From contig JAFKKV010000015.1 of NCBI GenBank assembly GCA_017304475.1, positions 1-64,000 of the forward strand: a stretch of DNA of 64,000 nt, in the 5' to 3' direction. The position numbers were made by a program, and so were the translations under genes. Source of the DNA: Hyphomicrobiales bacterium. Lineage in GTDB: Bacteria > Pseudomonadota > Alphaproteobacteria > Rhizobiales > Phreatobacteraceae. The first letter of the stretch is position 1, and each line of letters starts with the position of its first letter. Shown here piece by piece: positions 29,219 through 38,414 of the stretch. The notes under the pieces are model-generated. The model was not told the DNA's origin. It ran no database searches and saw only the letters and a program-made list of their open reading frames with translations.

Positions 29219-29641
29219 ATGATCCGCACCGCAACAGCCGTCTGGAACGGCACCGGCCGTGACGGCAAAGGCTCGATCACCACCCAGTCCGGCGTGCTCG
29301 ACAAAAGCCCCTATTCCTTCACCACCCGGTTCGAGAACGAGAAGGGCACCAATCCCGAAGAGCTGGTCGCCGCCGCCCATGCCGGCTGCTTCACCATGGC
29401 GCTGGCCTTCGCCCTGCAGGCCGCCGGCCTCACCCCGACCGAACTCAAGACGGGCTGCGCGGTGACGCTCGACAAGGATGGCGCGGGCTTCAAGGTGTCG
29501 AAATCGGCACTGACGCTTTCGGCCACCGTGCCCGGCGTGACCAAGGAGAAGTTCGGCGAGATCGCCGCCGCCGCCAAGGCCGGCTGCCCGATCTCGAAGC
29601 TGTTCACCGCCGAGATCACGCTCGACTGGACATTGGCCTGA
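29219..29641 (+). CDS. OsmC-family peroxiredoxin
   Basis: A 140-residue OsmC-type thiol peroxidase detoxifying organic hydroperoxides in the cytoplasm. The paired reactive cysteines are Cys57 (AAAHAGCFTMAL) and Cys123 (AKAGCPISKLF), both in family context. GTNPEELV at 43-50 is also typical. Start ATG 29219 has a strong GAGGAGG site. No OhrR-type regulator is adjacent. A family C repeat follows 46 bp after the stop. Confidence 0.93.
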   Translation: MIRTATAVWNGTGRDGKGSITTQSGVLDKSPYSFTTRFENEKGTNPEELVAAAHAGCFTMALAFALQAAGLTPTELKTGCAVTLDKDGAGFKVSKSALTLSATVPGVTKEKFGEIAAAAKAGCPISKLFTAEITLDWTLA

Positions 29642-29687
29642 AGCACATCGCCGGTCGCCGCGTCCTCCGAGCCTTTACCGCCCCATT

Positions 29688-29748
29688 CGTCATGGCCGTG
29701 CCTGTCACGGCCATGCGTGGTTGGCCGGCCCAAGGCCGGCCAAGACGA
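29688..29748. repeat. Family C palindromic repeat, solitary short copy
   Basis: CGTCATGGCCGTG-CTGTCACGGCCAT then TTGGCCGGCCCAAGGCCGGCC and AAGACGA, with the central AATTCG part deleted. Same orientation as the 17.3-kb pair. It lies in the 302-bp gap 29642-29943; the rest of that gap shows no gene. Confidence 0.8.
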
Positions 29749-29943
29749 AAAAGCGCGGTGCATGTGGCTGAAGCGCCCTGCCCGCGGGCGGAGAATGGCT
29801 CCAGCCGCCCGATATCGTGGTGAACCATCGGTAACGTCTTTGTCTTGCAAGCAAGCGATTTCCATAAACCGCTTCTTACATCTCGTTGGTCATGATGGCG
29901 GGCTGAGATATTCGACTGACGCGACAGACTTCGCCCGGAGCCC

Positions 29944-30714
29944 ATGGCCGACGATTTCGCCATCACTTTTCGCAAGACCAAGGCGGTACCATCGACGGGC
30001 GCATCGGGCCGGGGCGGACCGCCGCTCTGGCTGCTCGGCCTGGCCGCCGGCGCGATCGGCTTCGGCCTGTTCAGCGCCCTGACATCGGGCCCGAACCTGC
30101 TCAACGCTTTCGGCAGGGGCGCCGGCACCAGCCTGGTCAGGGCGGTCGCCGCGCCGAGCCTGCCGGCCGCGGCCACGCCTCCGGCCAAGTTTGCCGGGCC
30201 GCGCATCATCTCGGTCGTGCCCGGCGTGCGGGAAACCGCGCTGGAAAAGCCCACGGGCATTCTGCCCTCCGGCCCGCAGGAGCTCGCTTTCAGCTATGTC
30301 CCGGCCGGACCGGTGGTCTTGCGCACCCAGACCAGCCTCGTCCAGATCGACGGCCCGCGCCTGATGCCGCCGCCGACCGGCACGTCCCGCCGCATGCTGG
30401 ACCATGCCTCGAGCCTCGCCACCGCGCTCAGGATGCTGGCCAACACCCCCTGCGACCAGCATCTGCGTTATGTCGCCGCAGCCAATATCAATCTCTTCAT
30501 CGCTGCTTATTTCTCGCCGAGGACACCGATCAAGACCGAGGCCCCCGCCAATGCAGCGTTCTGGACCCGCCCCGAGCCGAGCATGGTGCGCCGTGCCGCG
30601 GTCGACCTCGCCGAGCGCGGTGCGCTCGCGCCCGACGATTTCGGCCTCGACCGCTCGCCGGAGGTGAAGGGGCTGTTTCAGGGCGTGCGTCTGGCGCTGC
30701 CCTCCTGTGCGTGA
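29944..30714 (+). CDS. Single-span membrane protein, 256 aa, unknown
   Basis: I do not recognise a family. A 25-residue cytoplasmic head (basic, with GRGGPP) is followed by one membrane helix at about 28-50 (LWLLGLAAGAIGFGLFSAL). A proline/alanine-rich linker then leads to a soluble domain (about 140-256) with two cysteines (NTPCDQHL, LPSCA) that could pair in the periplasm. It is monocistronic, with a 302-bp upstream spacer. The small membrane protein at 30793 follows 78 bp later on the same strand. Confidence 0.7.
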   Translation: MADDFAITFRKTKAVPSTGASGRGGPPLWLLGLAAGAIGFGLFSALTSGPNLLNAFGRGAGTSLVRAVAAPSLPAAATPPAKFAGPRIISVVPGVRETALEKPTGILPSGPQELAFSYVPAGPVVLRTQTSLVQIDGPRLMPPPTGTSRRMLDHASSLATALRMLANTPCDQHLRYVAAANINLFIAAYFSPRTPIKTEAPANAAFWTRPEPSMVRRAAVDLAERGALAPDDFGLDRSPEVKGLFQGVRLALPSCA

Positions 30715-30792
30715 TCGCCCGGATGATGTTGCGCCAGCGCCCCGCTTTCGCCGGAATGTTAAGACTTGATGAACCATGCGATGGAGACACAC

Positions 30793-30957
30793 ATGCCGCC
30801 ATTTCTGATCGGGGCCGCATTGGCGGCCATTGCGATTGCCGCCTATGCGCTGATGCGCAAGAGCTTGGCCGCTCTTGAGCCACGGCCGGTTCGCGCGCAG
30901 GCGCCGATCCGCCGCCTCAGGCGTGATCCGGTCACCGGCGAATATCGCCCCTATTGA
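30793..30957 (+). CDS. 54-aa membrane protein with RDPVTGEYRP tail
   Basis: Starting at ATG 30793 (GGAG 6 nt upstream) this 54-residue protein begins MPPFLIGAALAAIAIAAYA, a single membrane helix. A basic stretch follows (RKSLAALEPRPVRAQAP) and the tail is RRLRRDPVTGEYRPY. The RDPxTGxYRP ending recurs in small membrane-anchored proteins of Hyphomicrobiales, to my knowledge without an assigned function. An upstream in-frame ATG at 30781 or 30766 would add a few residues but has no ribosome site. Confidence 0.65.
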   Translation: MPPFLIGAALAAIAIAAYALMRKSLAALEPRPVRAQAPIRRLRRDPVTGEYRPY

Positions 30958-31115
30958 GCGTCGCCGAGGGCCGGGCCCGCAAGGGAGCATCCGGCCCTGC
31001 CATGACGAATTGACGGTCCGTGGCCAAATGCGCGCCCGAGCGCGTGCCCGGGCGGTTGACCCTCCAGGCATCGGTCCTTATTGCTCGCCTTGCCCTCAAG
31101 CAAAGCCGTTGACCG

Positions 31116-32063
31116 ATGTCCCTTTCCGACCTGCCCGACCATATGCGGCCCGAACGTTCGTTCCAGGGCCTGATCCTGACGCTGCAGAGCTTCTGGGCCG
31201 ACAAGGGTTGCGCCATCCTGCAGCCCTATGACATGGAAGTCGGCGCCGGGACCTTCCATCCTGCGACGACGCTGCGCGCGCTGGGCCCCAAGCCCTGGAA
31301 GGCCGCCTATGTCCAGCCGTCCCGCCGCCCGAAGGACGGCCGCTACGGCGAAAACCCCAATCGCATGCAGCACTATTATCAGTTTCAGGTGATCCTGAAG
31401 CCGAACCCGCCGGACCTCCAGGAGCTCTATCTCGCCTCGCTCGAAGCCATCGGCCTCGATCCGCGCGTCCATGACGTGCGCTTCGTCGAGGACGACTGGG
31501 AGAGCCCGACGCTCGGCGCCTGGGGGCTCGGCTGGGAATGCTGGTGCGACGGCATGGAAGTCTCGCAGTTCACCTACTTCCAGCAGGTCGCCGGTTTCGA
31601 ATGCGCGCCGGTCGCCGGCGAGCTCACTTATGGCCTGGAACGGCTCGCCATGTATGTGCAGGGCGTCGAGCGGGTCTACGACCTGAATTTCAATGGCCGC
31701 GAAGGCGCCGACAAGGTGACCTATGGCGACATCTTCCTGCAGGCCGAGCAGGAATATTCCCGGCACAATTTCGAACATGCCGATACCGCCATGCTGTTCG
31801 AGCAGTTCAAGATGGCCGAAAAGGCCTGCCAGAAATATCTCGCGGCGGGCGCACCGGCCGCCGGCGGCAATGACCGGCGCCACACCATGGTGCTGCCGGC
31901 CTACGACCAGTGCATCAAGGCGAGCCACACCTTCAATCTGCTCGATGCCCGCGGCGTCATTTCGGTCACCGAGCGGCAGAGCTATATCCTGCGCGTCCGC
32001 GACCTCTCGAAGGCCTGTGGCGAGGCCTGGCTGAAAACCGAAGGCGGCGGCCTCGCCGCCTGA
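31116..32063 (+). CDS. glyQ: Glycyl-tRNA synthetase alpha subunit
   Basis: A 315-residue catalytic subunit of the bacterial alpha2beta2 glycyl-tRNA synthetase. The class II core is complete: [12 protein letters not shown] at the N-terminus, [16 protein letters not shown] (about 36-51), [17 protein letters not shown] (motif 2 region, about 68-84), and [19 protein letters not shown] then [13 protein letters not shown] for motif 3. It forms the enzyme with GlyS, encoded 1.86 kb downstream. Unusually, three small exported-protein genes separate the two subunit genes. Confidence 0.97.
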   Translation: MSLSDLPDHMRPERSFQGLILTLQSFWADKGCAILQPYDMEVGAGTFHPATTLRALGPKPWKAAYVQPSRRPKDGRYGENPNRMQHYYQFQVILKPNPPDLQELYLASLEAIGLDPRVHDVRFVEDDWESPTLGAWGLGWECWCDGMEVSQFTYFQQVAGFECAPVAGELTYGLERLAMYVQGVERVYDLNFNGREGADKVTYGDIFLQAEQEYSRHNFEHADTAMLFEQFKMAEKACQKYLAAGAPAAGGNDRRHTMVLPAYDQCIKASHTFNLLDARGVISVTERQSYILRVRDLSKACGEAWLKTEGGGLAA

Positions 32064-32127
32064 CGACGCGAAACTGAAACCTGCATGCGTCATGACATGG
32101 TCCTGCGCTCACGCGGGGAAGACCTCC

Positions 32128-32634
32128 ATGACGCCTGACCTCACGCGCCGGCGGCTGCTCGCATTCAGCCTCGCCAGCCTTGCCGTTGCGACACTGCCTT
32201 TCGGCATGGCTGGCGCCGAGACCACCCATTTCGGCCCGAGCGCCGCCGAACCGGTCGATACGGTGAAGGCGCTTTACGGCAGGCCCCAGAGCTTCGCCGA
32301 CACCCCCTTCCTGTCCGCTCGCCTGAAACGGCTGTTCGCCGCCCAACGGGTGCGCGGCCGCCGGACCGGCGATGCCATGGCCGGCCTGGATTTCGATTAT
32401 GCCTGCAGCTGCCAGGACTATGACGACGCCTTCAAGCAGTCGCTGACCTATGCCGAGACGAACCGCACGGCGCGCAGCGCGACCGTGACGGCGAAGTTCG
32501 CGCTCTTCGGCGCCAGCCACGAGGTCGCCTACAGCCTGATCCGCGAGAACGGCAAATGGCTGATCGACGACATCGCCGGCAGCGCGGGCCCCGGCCATGA
32601 CTGGGTCATGTCACGCCTGCTCAGGATGCACTGA
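32128..32634 (+). CDS. Exported DUF3828-like protein, tandem paralogue 1
   Basis: A 168-residue protein, probably DUF3828-like, unknown function. From ATG 32128 the N-terminus LTRRRLLAFSLASLAVATLPF has twin arginines before a hydrophobic core, fitting Tat export. The mature domain has [42 protein letters not shown] (a CxC pair) and a closing AYSLIRENGKWLIDDI. It is the first of three tandem relatives between glyQ and glyS. A 19-bp sequence (CGACGCGAAACTGAAACCT, 32064-32082) before it is repeated before paralogue 2, showing the duplication unit. Confidence 0.75.
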   Translation: MTPDLTRRRLLAFSLASLAVATLPFGMAGAETTHFGPSAAEPVDTVKALYGRPQSFADTPFLSARLKRLFAAQRVRGRRTGDAMAGLDFDYACSCQDYDDAFKQSLTYAETNRTARSATVTAKFALFGASHEVAYSLIRENGKWLIDDIAGSAGPGHDWVMSRLLRMH

Positions 32635-32793
32635 GGCCGGAAACAGCCGCCCTCGGGGATCATCGCCGCGGTCCCTGGCGCCCGGCATCCCAGCAGCCGC
32701 CGGATCGACAAATACGGCGCGCCGTGGCGACGCGAAACTGAAACCTCGGCCCCTCAAGACCCCCTCCTGCATTGCCCAGCGAGGAAGATCCGC

Positions 32794-33261
32794 ATGACGT
32801 CCCGCCTGCCGCGCCGGCACATCCTGGCGCTTGTCCTCGCCGCTGGATCGTTCATGCCGCACACGGCCACCGCCCAAAGCGCCATCAACCCGCTCGACAC
32901 CGTCAGGGCCCTCTATGCCAAGGCCAGGCAAGCGCCCGACGCTCCCTATATGTCGGCGCGCCTGCGCGAACTGTTCGCCGCCCAGCGCGGGCGTGCCGCG
33001 GCGCGTGGCACCCCTATGCCCGGTCTCGGCTTCAACTATCTCAGCCTTCTCCGGGACGACGAAGGCAATTGGCGCCGGACCTTGCGCTACGACGAGGGCC
33101 GCCGCGTGAACCGGACGGCCCAGGTGGTCGCGCGCTTCACCAATGCGGCGCCACGCCGGACCACCTTCAGCCTGATCTTCGAGAACGGCCGCTGGCTGAT
33201 CGACGATATCGCGCCCGACAACAGCCAGCCGATGTCGCAGCTGCTCCAGGCGGATTGGTAA
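32794..33261 (+). CDS. Exported DUF3828-like protein, tandem paralogue 2, CxC lost
   Basis: A 155-residue relative of its two neighbours. The signal region LPRRHILALVLAAGSF also carries twin arginines, with probable cleavage near TAQS. Shared blocks: LDTVRALYAKARQAPDAPYMSARLRELFAAQRGRAAARG, a G-F-N segment (GLGFNYLSLLRDDEG) and FSLIFENGRWLIDDI. The CxCQ motif of the other copies is replaced by LSLLRD, so any role of that cysteine pair is lost here. The 19-bp upstream repeat lies at 32728-32746. Confidence 0.75.
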   Translation: MTSRLPRRHILALVLAAGSFMPHTATAQSAINPLDTVRALYAKARQAPDAPYMSARLRELFAAQRGRAAARGTPMPGLGFNYLSLLRDDEGNWRRTLRYDEGRRVNRTAQVVARFTNAAPRRTTFSLIFENGRWLIDDIAPDNSQPMSQLLQADW

Positions 33262-33279
33262 TCTTAAGGAAACATCGAG

Positions 33280-33756
33280 ATGACAGAGCCTCTTTCCCGC
33301 CGGCAGGTGCTGGCCCTTTCCGCCTCCGGCCTTTGCACCGCGCTCGCCGCGGCGTCGCCACTGCTTGCCCAGAGCGCGACGGACCCGATCGACACCGTCA
33401 AGGCGCTGCTGGCCACCACCCAGGAGGCCCGCGAGGCGGCCTTCCTGTCCGCCCGCCTGAAGCGCCTGTTCGCCACCCAGCGCCAGCGCGCCCGCCGCGC
33501 CGACGGCCCCCTGCCGGGTCTCGACTTCGACTTCCGCTGCAACTGCCAGGAAGAGGAGGACAACTGGAAGCAGACGCTGCGCTACGCCATGGCCGCGCGC
33601 ACCGAGCGGACCGCCCGCGTCACCGTCAAGTTCAAGAATTTCGAGGAGCGCGAGGCGACCTACAGCCTGGTGCTGGAAAACGGCAAATGGCTGGTCGACG
33701 AGATCCAGCACCAGGGCGGCGAGCCGATCTCGCGCACCCTGCAGCGGCGCGAATAG
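33280..33756 (+). CDS. Exported DUF3828-like protein, tandem paralogue 3
   Basis: A 158-residue member, 18 bp after paralogue 2. The N-terminus [17 protein letters not shown] has the best Tat-like motif of the three (SRRQVL), cleaved near [34 protein letters not shown] and [15 protein letters not shown] (CxC) match paralogue 1, as does [15 protein letters not shown]. The close spacing suggests cotranscription of copies 2 and 3. A hairpin at 33873 separates it from glyS. Confidence 0.75.
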   Translation: MTEPLSRRQVLALSASGLCTALAAASPLLAQSATDPIDTVKALLATTQEAREAAFLSARLKRLFATQRQRARRADGPLPGLDFDFRCNCQEEEDNWKQTLRYAMAARTERTARVTVKFKNFEEREATYSLVLENGKWLVDEIQHQGGEPISRTLQRRE

Positions 33757-33872
33757 GCGGCCGAAGGCAGATTGGCGGTCCTGGTCGTTTCGGAAGCTCT
33801 CGACGGAGTGTGGCAGACGCTCTATCACCCCTGCCGAGAGACGATGCGCGTCCGCGCGTCATGCCGACACCC

Positions 33873-33898
33873 GAGCTTCGCCCGCAAAGGCGAAGCTC
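33873..33898. other. Perfect 10-bp stem-loop before glyS
   Basis: GAGCTTCGCC-CGCAAA-GGCGAAGCTC ends 21 nt before the glyS ATG. There is no T-run, so it is not a typical terminator. It could mask or expose the glyS start region or mark an mRNA processing site. Confidence 0.5.
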
Positions 33899-33919
33899 AA
33901 AGCCAGCCAGGCGTTTGCA

Positions 33920-36022
33920 ATGCCCGACCTCCTGCTCGAACTTTTCGGCGAAGAAATTCCGGCCCGCATGCAGGCCGACGCCGCCGCCCATCTCCAGAAG
34001 GCGGTCACCAATGCCCTGGTCGAGCGCGGTTGCCTCTATGACGGCGCCAAGGTCCTGGTGACGCCGCGCCGCCTGGCGCTGTCGGTCCATGGCCTGCCGG
34101 TCTCCACCCCCGACGTCAAGGAAGAGCGCAAGGGGCCGCGCGTCGGTTCGCCCGACGGCGCCATCCAGGGCTTCCTGAAGGCCGCGGGCCTGACCTCGAT
34201 CGACCAGGCGAAGATCGAAAGCGACCCGAAAAAGGGCGAGTTCTATGTCGCCGTCATCGACAAGCCGGGCCGGCCGACGGCCGATGTGATCGCCGAGATC
34301 GTGCCGGCCATCGTCCGCTCCTTTCCCTGGCCGAAATCCATGCGCTGGGGCCCGGCCTCGGTCTCGACCGCGTCGCTACGCTGGGTCCGGCCGCTGCATT
34401 CGATCATCTGCACCTTCGGCCCGGAAACCGAGGATCCCGACGTCATCGGCTTCGACATCGACGGCATCGTCTCCGGCGACGTCACCCGCGGCCATCGCTT
34501 CATGGCCGGCGGCCCGATCAAGGTGAAGCGGCTCGACGACTATGTCGCCAAGCTCGACGCCGCCAAGGTGATCGCCGATCCGGAGGACCGCAAGCGCCGC
34601 ATCCTCGCCGATGCCCAGACCCTGTGTTTTGCGCAAGGGTTCGAGCTGGTCGAGGACGAGGGCCTGCTGAACGAGGTCGCCGGGCTGGTCGAATGGCCCG
34701 TCGTGCTGATGGGATCGTTCGAGGAGGCCTTCCTGGCGATCCCCGACGAAGTGATCCGGGCCACCATTCGCGCCAACCAGAAATGCTTCGTGGTGCGCGA
34801 TCCGAAAACCGGCCGGCTCGCCAATCGCTTCATGCTGACGGCCAATCTGGAGGCGACCGACGGCGGCAAGGCGATCATCGCCGGCAATGAGCGGGTGATC
34901 CGCGCCCGCCTCTCCGACGCGCTCTATTTCTACCGGACCGACCAGGGGCCGCTGCCCGACTTCGAAGACCGGGGCAAGCCGCTCGACCAGCGCATGGCCA
35001 AGCTGCGCGCGCTCAACGTGGTGTTCCATGAAAAGCTCGGCACCCAGGGCGAGCGGGTCGACCGCATCAAGGCGCTGGCGCGGCATATCGCGCCCATGGT
35101 CGGCGCCGACGCGGCGCTCGCCGAGCGCGCCGCCGAACTCGCCAAGGCCGACCTGATGACCGAGGTGGTCGGCGAATTCCCCGAGGTCCAGGGTCTGATG
35201 GGCCGCAAATACGCACTGCTTCAGGGCGAGGCCGAAAGCGTCGGCGTGGCGATCGAGGACCATTATCGCCCGCAGGGGCCGAACGACCGCGTGCCGACCG
35301 ATCCGGTGGCGGTCACGGTCGCACTCGCCGACAAGCTCGATACCTTGACCGGCTTCTGGCGGATCGACGAAAAGCCGACCGGCTCGAAGGACCCCTTCGC
35401 GCTGCGCCGCGCCGCGCTCGGCGTCATCAGGCTGATCGTCGAGAACAACCTGAAATTCCCGCTCGGCCACATCGCCGGCTTCAACGCCGACCTGCTCGCC
35501 TTCTTCCATGATCGCCTGAAGGTCTCGCTGCGCGACCAGGGCCAGCGTCACGACCTGGTCGATGCCGTGCTTGCGTCCGGCGACAGCAATGACGACCTCC
35601 TGGCGATCGTCCGCCGCGTCGAGGCGCTGGCCGCCCTGCTGGCGACCGAGGATGGCCGGAACCTGCTCGCCGGCACCAAGCGCGCCGCCAATATCCTGCG
35701 CATCGAGGAGAAGAAGGACGGCATCAGCTATGTCGGCACCCCCGATGCGGGCCTGATCCATGACAAGGGCCTGCCCGAGGAGCGGGCGCTGTTCGGCTTG
35801 CTGCAGTCGGCCGCCGGCCATGCCCGCGACCATGTCGCGCGCGAGGATTTCTCCGGCGCCATGAAAGTGCTGGCCGAGCTTCGCCCGGCGGTCGATGCCT
35901 TCTTCGACAAGGTGACCGTCAATGCCGAGGATCCGGCGGTGCGCGCCAACCGCCTGAGGCTGCTCGCCGAACTGCGCACGGCCACCGCCGCGGTGGCGGA
36001 CTTCTCGCGCATCGAGGGCTGA
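33920..36022 (+). CDS. glyS: Glycyl-tRNA synthetase beta subunit
   Basis: A 700-residue tRNA-recognition subunit of glycyl-tRNA synthetase. The N-terminus [17 protein letters not shown], the VTPRRLA segment (about 47-53), KGPR and KSMRWG motifs, and the HD-like middle ([30 protein letters not shown], about 437-466) match bacterial GlyS. The C-terminal anticodon-binding portion includes [19 protein letters not shown]. Length is typical. It is paired with glyQ at 31116. Confidence 0.97.
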   Translation: MPDLLLELFGEEIPARMQADAAAHLQKAVTNALVERGCLYDGAKVLVTPRRLALSVHGLPVSTPDVKEERKGPRVGSPDGAIQGFLKAAGLTSIDQAKIESDPKKGEFYVAVIDKPGRPTADVIAEIVPAIVRSFPWPKSMRWGPASVSTASLRWVRPLHSIICTFGPETEDPDVIGFDIDGIVSGDVTRGHRFMAGGPIKVKRLDDYVAKLDAAKVIADPEDRKRRILADAQTLCFAQGFELVEDEGLLNEVAGLVEWPVVLMGSFEEAFLAIPDEVIRATIRANQKCFVVRDPKTGRLANRFMLTANLEATDGGKAIIAGNERVIRARLSDALYFYRTDQGPLPDFEDRGKPLDQRMAKLRALNVVFHEKLGTQGERVDRIKALARHIAPMVGADAALAERAAELAKADLMTEVVGEFPEVQGLMGRKYALLQGEAESVGVAIEDHYRPQGPNDRVPTDPVAVTVALADKLDTLTGFWRIDEKPTGSKDPFALRRAALGVIRLIVENNLKFPLGHIAGFNADLLAFFHDRLKVSLRDQGQRHDLVDAVLASGDSNDDLLAIVRRVEALAALLATEDGRNLLAGTKRAANILRIEEKKDGISYVGTPDAGLIHDKGLPEERALFGLLQSAAGHARDHVAREDFSGAMKVLAELRPAVDAFFDKVTVNAEDPAVRANRLRLLAELRTATAAVADFSRIEG

Positions 36023-36118
36023 GGCGGCGCGGGGCGGGGCGACGCGGTTCGAGAGAAGGCGGCAAGGCCTTCCTTTCAAGGCAGCAGCCCGGGCCGACGA
36101 TGAGCGCCGGAGCCTCTA

Positions 36119-36273
36119 CGTCACCCCCGGCCGAGCGCAGCGAGGGGAAGGGGGTCCAGGGCGGCCTCGCCTGCGCTCGAAGTGCATGACAATGCGAAGG
36201 TTTCCCGGCGTTGAGGTCGAGCCCGGCAACTCCTGGACCCCCTTCCCCTCGCTGCGCTCGGCCGGGGGTGACG
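36119..36273. repeat. Palindromic intergenic repeat, family B, copy 2
   Basis: Arms CGTCACCCCCGGCCGAGCGC and its complement at each end, inner AGGGGAAGGGGGTCCAGG and complement, with about 55 bp of unique centre. Unlike the other two copies the left arm is uninterrupted (GAGCGCAGCGAGG), giving the ancestral form. It occupies the 318-bp gap 36023-36340 between convergent genes; no gene is supported there. Confidence 0.88.
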
Positions 36274-36340
36274 TAAGAGCAGCGGCGACGACCGACGACG
36301 ACGACGAGGCGCCCCTGCCCCTACCTCGCCACACCCTACC

Positions 36341-37261
36341 TCAAAGATGCGAAAAAAGCCGCGCGCCGGGTGCCGGCAATTCGGCTTGCAGGACCACGCC
36401 GCTGTTCGACGCGGTCAGCACCAGCTGACTTGTGCCGGGCCGGAACGCCACGTTGGTGATGGTGCTGTCGGCCGGCGCCCGGACGACATGGGTGACTTCG
36501 CCGCGGCTGTTCAGCACGAAGGCGGCGTCCAGGCTCGCATGGGCCACGACCAGCCGGTTGTCCTGGTCGACCGCCAGCCCGTCCGGACCGCTCGCCCCGA
36601 AAAAGGTCCTGAACGCGCCGACCTTGGACACCGACCCGTCGGCCAGGAGCGGGCCGCGCCAGACCGCATTGGCGCGCGTCACCGCCACGAACAGGAAGCG
36701 CCCGTCCCGGTCGAGCGCCACGCCGTTCGGGCTCGGCGCGTTGTCGATCAGCCGGTCGAGCCGGCCGTCGGAGGCGAGCCGATAGACGCAGCCGGTCGGA
36801 TCGTGCAGGCCGGTCTGGCCCTGGTCGGTGAAATAGAGCTGACCGCGGGCGTCGAAGGTCAGGTCGTTGAGGCCCTTGAAGCCCTCCGAATTGCGCGTCG
36901 CGAGGATCGGCGTCATCGCCCCCGATGTCGGATCGAGCTTCAGCAGGCCGCTCCGGTAATCGGCGATCCATAAGGCGCCGTCGCGGTGCAGCGCCAGGCC
37001 GTTCGGCCACCCGTCATATTCGGCGACCAGCGTCCACTGGTTGTCGGGCGCGACCTTGAAGATCCGCCCGAAGGGAATGTCGGTGAGATAGAGATTGCCG
37101 TCGCGGTCGAAGCTCGGCCCCTCCAGGAAACTGTCGATGGCCTGCCCCGGCTTGTTCGCCGCCGACCATTCGCTGATCCTGGGCTGCCGGAACGCGGCCG
37201 GCAGCCGCGTCAGTTCGCGCGCCTTGATGATGACGGGCGGCTCGAAGGCGAGGTTCCACAT
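36341..37261 (-). CDS. SMP-30/gluconolactonase family protein
   Basis: A 306-residue six-bladed beta-propeller of the SMP-30/gluconolactonase/LRE family, enzymes that open lactones with a divalent metal. FLEGPSFDRDGNLYLTDI near residues 45-62 contains the first metal-ligand glutamate. GLNDLTFDARGQLYFTD (about 129-145) supplies the asparagine, and GPDGLAVDQDNRLVVAHA (about 224-241) the aspartate. No signal peptide is apparent. It lies 100 bp downstream of a Bug-type binding protein gene on the same strand, under a likely IclR promoter, consistent with a sugar-acid catabolic pair. Confidence 0.85.
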   Translation of the reverse strand: MWNLAFEPPVIIKARELTRLPAAFRQPRISEWSAANKPGQAIDSFLEGPSFDRDGNLYLTDIPFGRIFKVAPDNQWTLVAEYDGWPNGLALHRDGALWIADYRSGLLKLDPTSGAMTPILATRNSEGFKGLNDLTFDARGQLYFTDQGQTGLHDPTGCVYRLASDGRLDRLIDNAPSPNGVALDRDGRFLFVAVTRANAVWRGPLLADGSVSKVGAFRTFFGASGPDGLAVDQDNRLVVAHASLDAAFVLNSRGEVTHVVRAPADSTITNVAFRPGTSQLVLTASNSGVVLQAELPAPGARLFSHL

Positions 37262-37323
37262 GGAGGGTCACCGGATGGGCTGAAGGTCGCGCGCGAGAGG
37301 CGCGCCGTGATCATAGGGGCAAA

Positions 37324-37349
37324 GGGCCGGGCTTCACATTGGCCGGCCC
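37324..37349 (-). terminator. Hairpin between the Bug and SMP-30 genes
   Basis: GGGCCGG / CCGGCCC stem with a 12-nt loop, followed leftward by TTTGCCC. A weak terminator or an intercistronic processing stem. Confidence 0.35.
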
Positions 37350-37361
37350 GCCTCGCTCGCC

Positions 37362-38324
37362 TCATTCGGCCTTGATACCGGCCGCGCGGATGACCGCCGA
37401 CCAACGATCGATTTCGGCATTGACCAGCGCCGCCGCTTCCGCCGGCCTGTTGCCGACCCGCTCGAAGCCGAGTTCCTTGAAGCGCGCCACCGTGTCGGGC
37501 AGAGCCAGCGTCGCGACGATGTCGCGGTTCAGCCGTTCGACGATCGGCTGCGGCGTGGCGCTCGGCACCGAAAAGCCGACCCAGAACTGGACGTCGAGCT
37601 GCGGCAATCCGACCTCGGCCGCCGAGGGCACGTCGGGCAGAACCTCCGAGCGGCGCTGGCTGGTCACCATCAGGGCTTTCACGCGCCCGGACTGGATGAG
37701 CTGGAGAGCAGTCGGCAGCGAGGTGATGAGCGCCTGGACCCGGCCGGCCATCAGGTCCTGCAGCACCGGCCCGGCGCCGCGATAGGGAATATGCATCACG
37801 TCGGTGCCGGTCACCGACTTGAACAGCTCGAAGGCGAGATGCGTATTGGTGCCGTTGCCGCCCGAGCCGTAGAGCAGCTTGCCCGGATTGGCCTTCGCAT
37901 GGGCGATGAAGTCCTGCACGCTGGCAACCTCGAGCGACGGCGCGACCACCAGAACATGCGGCACCGAGACGACGGTCGCGACCTGCGTGAAGTCGCGGCG
38001 CGGATCGAAGGGCAAGCTCGGGATGAGGCCGGCGGCGATGGTGAAGGAGAGCTCCGTGGTCAGGATCGTATGGCCGTCGGGCGGTGACTTCGCCGCGGCG
38101 TTCCAGCCGGAAATGCCGCCGCCGCCGGTCCGGTTCTCGGTGATCGTCGTATAGCCGGCATTCAGCTGCTGGGCGACGATGCGCGCCACGATATCGGTCG
38201 ACCCGCCGGGCGCGAAGGGCACGAGAACGGTGACCGGCCGCGACGGAAAGGTCTGCGCCGCCGCGGCGCCCGCGCCAAGCGCCATAAGCCCCGCGCAAAG
38301 GGTCCCGATGATCAGTCGTCGCAT
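37362..38324 (-). CDS. Bug/TctC-family periplasmic binding protein
   Basis: A 320-residue periplasmic solute receptor of the Bug family, which bind carboxylates, often for tripartite tricarboxylate transporters. A signal peptide is formed by residues 1-24 (MRRLIIGTLCAGLMALGAGA, cleavage AAA-QT). FPSRPVTVLVPFAPGGSTDIVAR is the family N-terminal signature, and PYRGAGPVLQDLMAGRVQ and AEVGLPQLDVQFWVG follow. ATG 38324 has GGGAGA upstream. No TctA or TctB membrane gene is in the window, so this is an orphan receptor, as is common in the family. It is divergent from an IclR gene. Confidence 0.92.
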   Translation of the reverse strand: MRRLIIGTLCAGLMALGAGAAAAQTFPSRPVTVLVPFAPGGSTDIVARIVAQQLNAGYTTITENRTGGGGISGWNAAAKSPPDGHTILTTELSFTIAAGLIPSLPFDPRRDFTQVATVVSVPHVLVVAPSLEVASVQDFIAHAKANPGKLLYGSGGNGTNTHLAFELFKSVTGTDVMHIPYRGAGPVLQDLMAGRVQALITSLPTALQLIQSGRVKALMVTSQRRSEVLPDVPSAAEVGLPQLDVQFWVGFSVPSATPQPIVERLNRDIVATLALPDTVARFKELGFERVGNRPAEAAALVNAEIDRWSAVIRAAGIKAE

Positions 38325-38387
38325 GGTCGTTTCTCCCATGGCTCACCTCTGGCGGGCGATTTGGATGTGGACAGAGCTGGAAATGTC

Positions 38388-38414
38388 ATGAAATTCTATC
38401 TAATAGAATTTCAT
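38388..38414. promoter_or_regulatory. Perfect 12-bp-arm palindrome, probable IclR operator
   Basis: ATGAAATTCTAT-CTA-ATAGAATTTCAT with no mismatches, plus a third ATTCTATT half-site overlapping at 38413. It lies in the 164-bp gap between the divergent Bug (38324) and IclR (38489) genes. The AT-rich symmetry is striking in this GC-rich genome. Confidence 0.7.
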
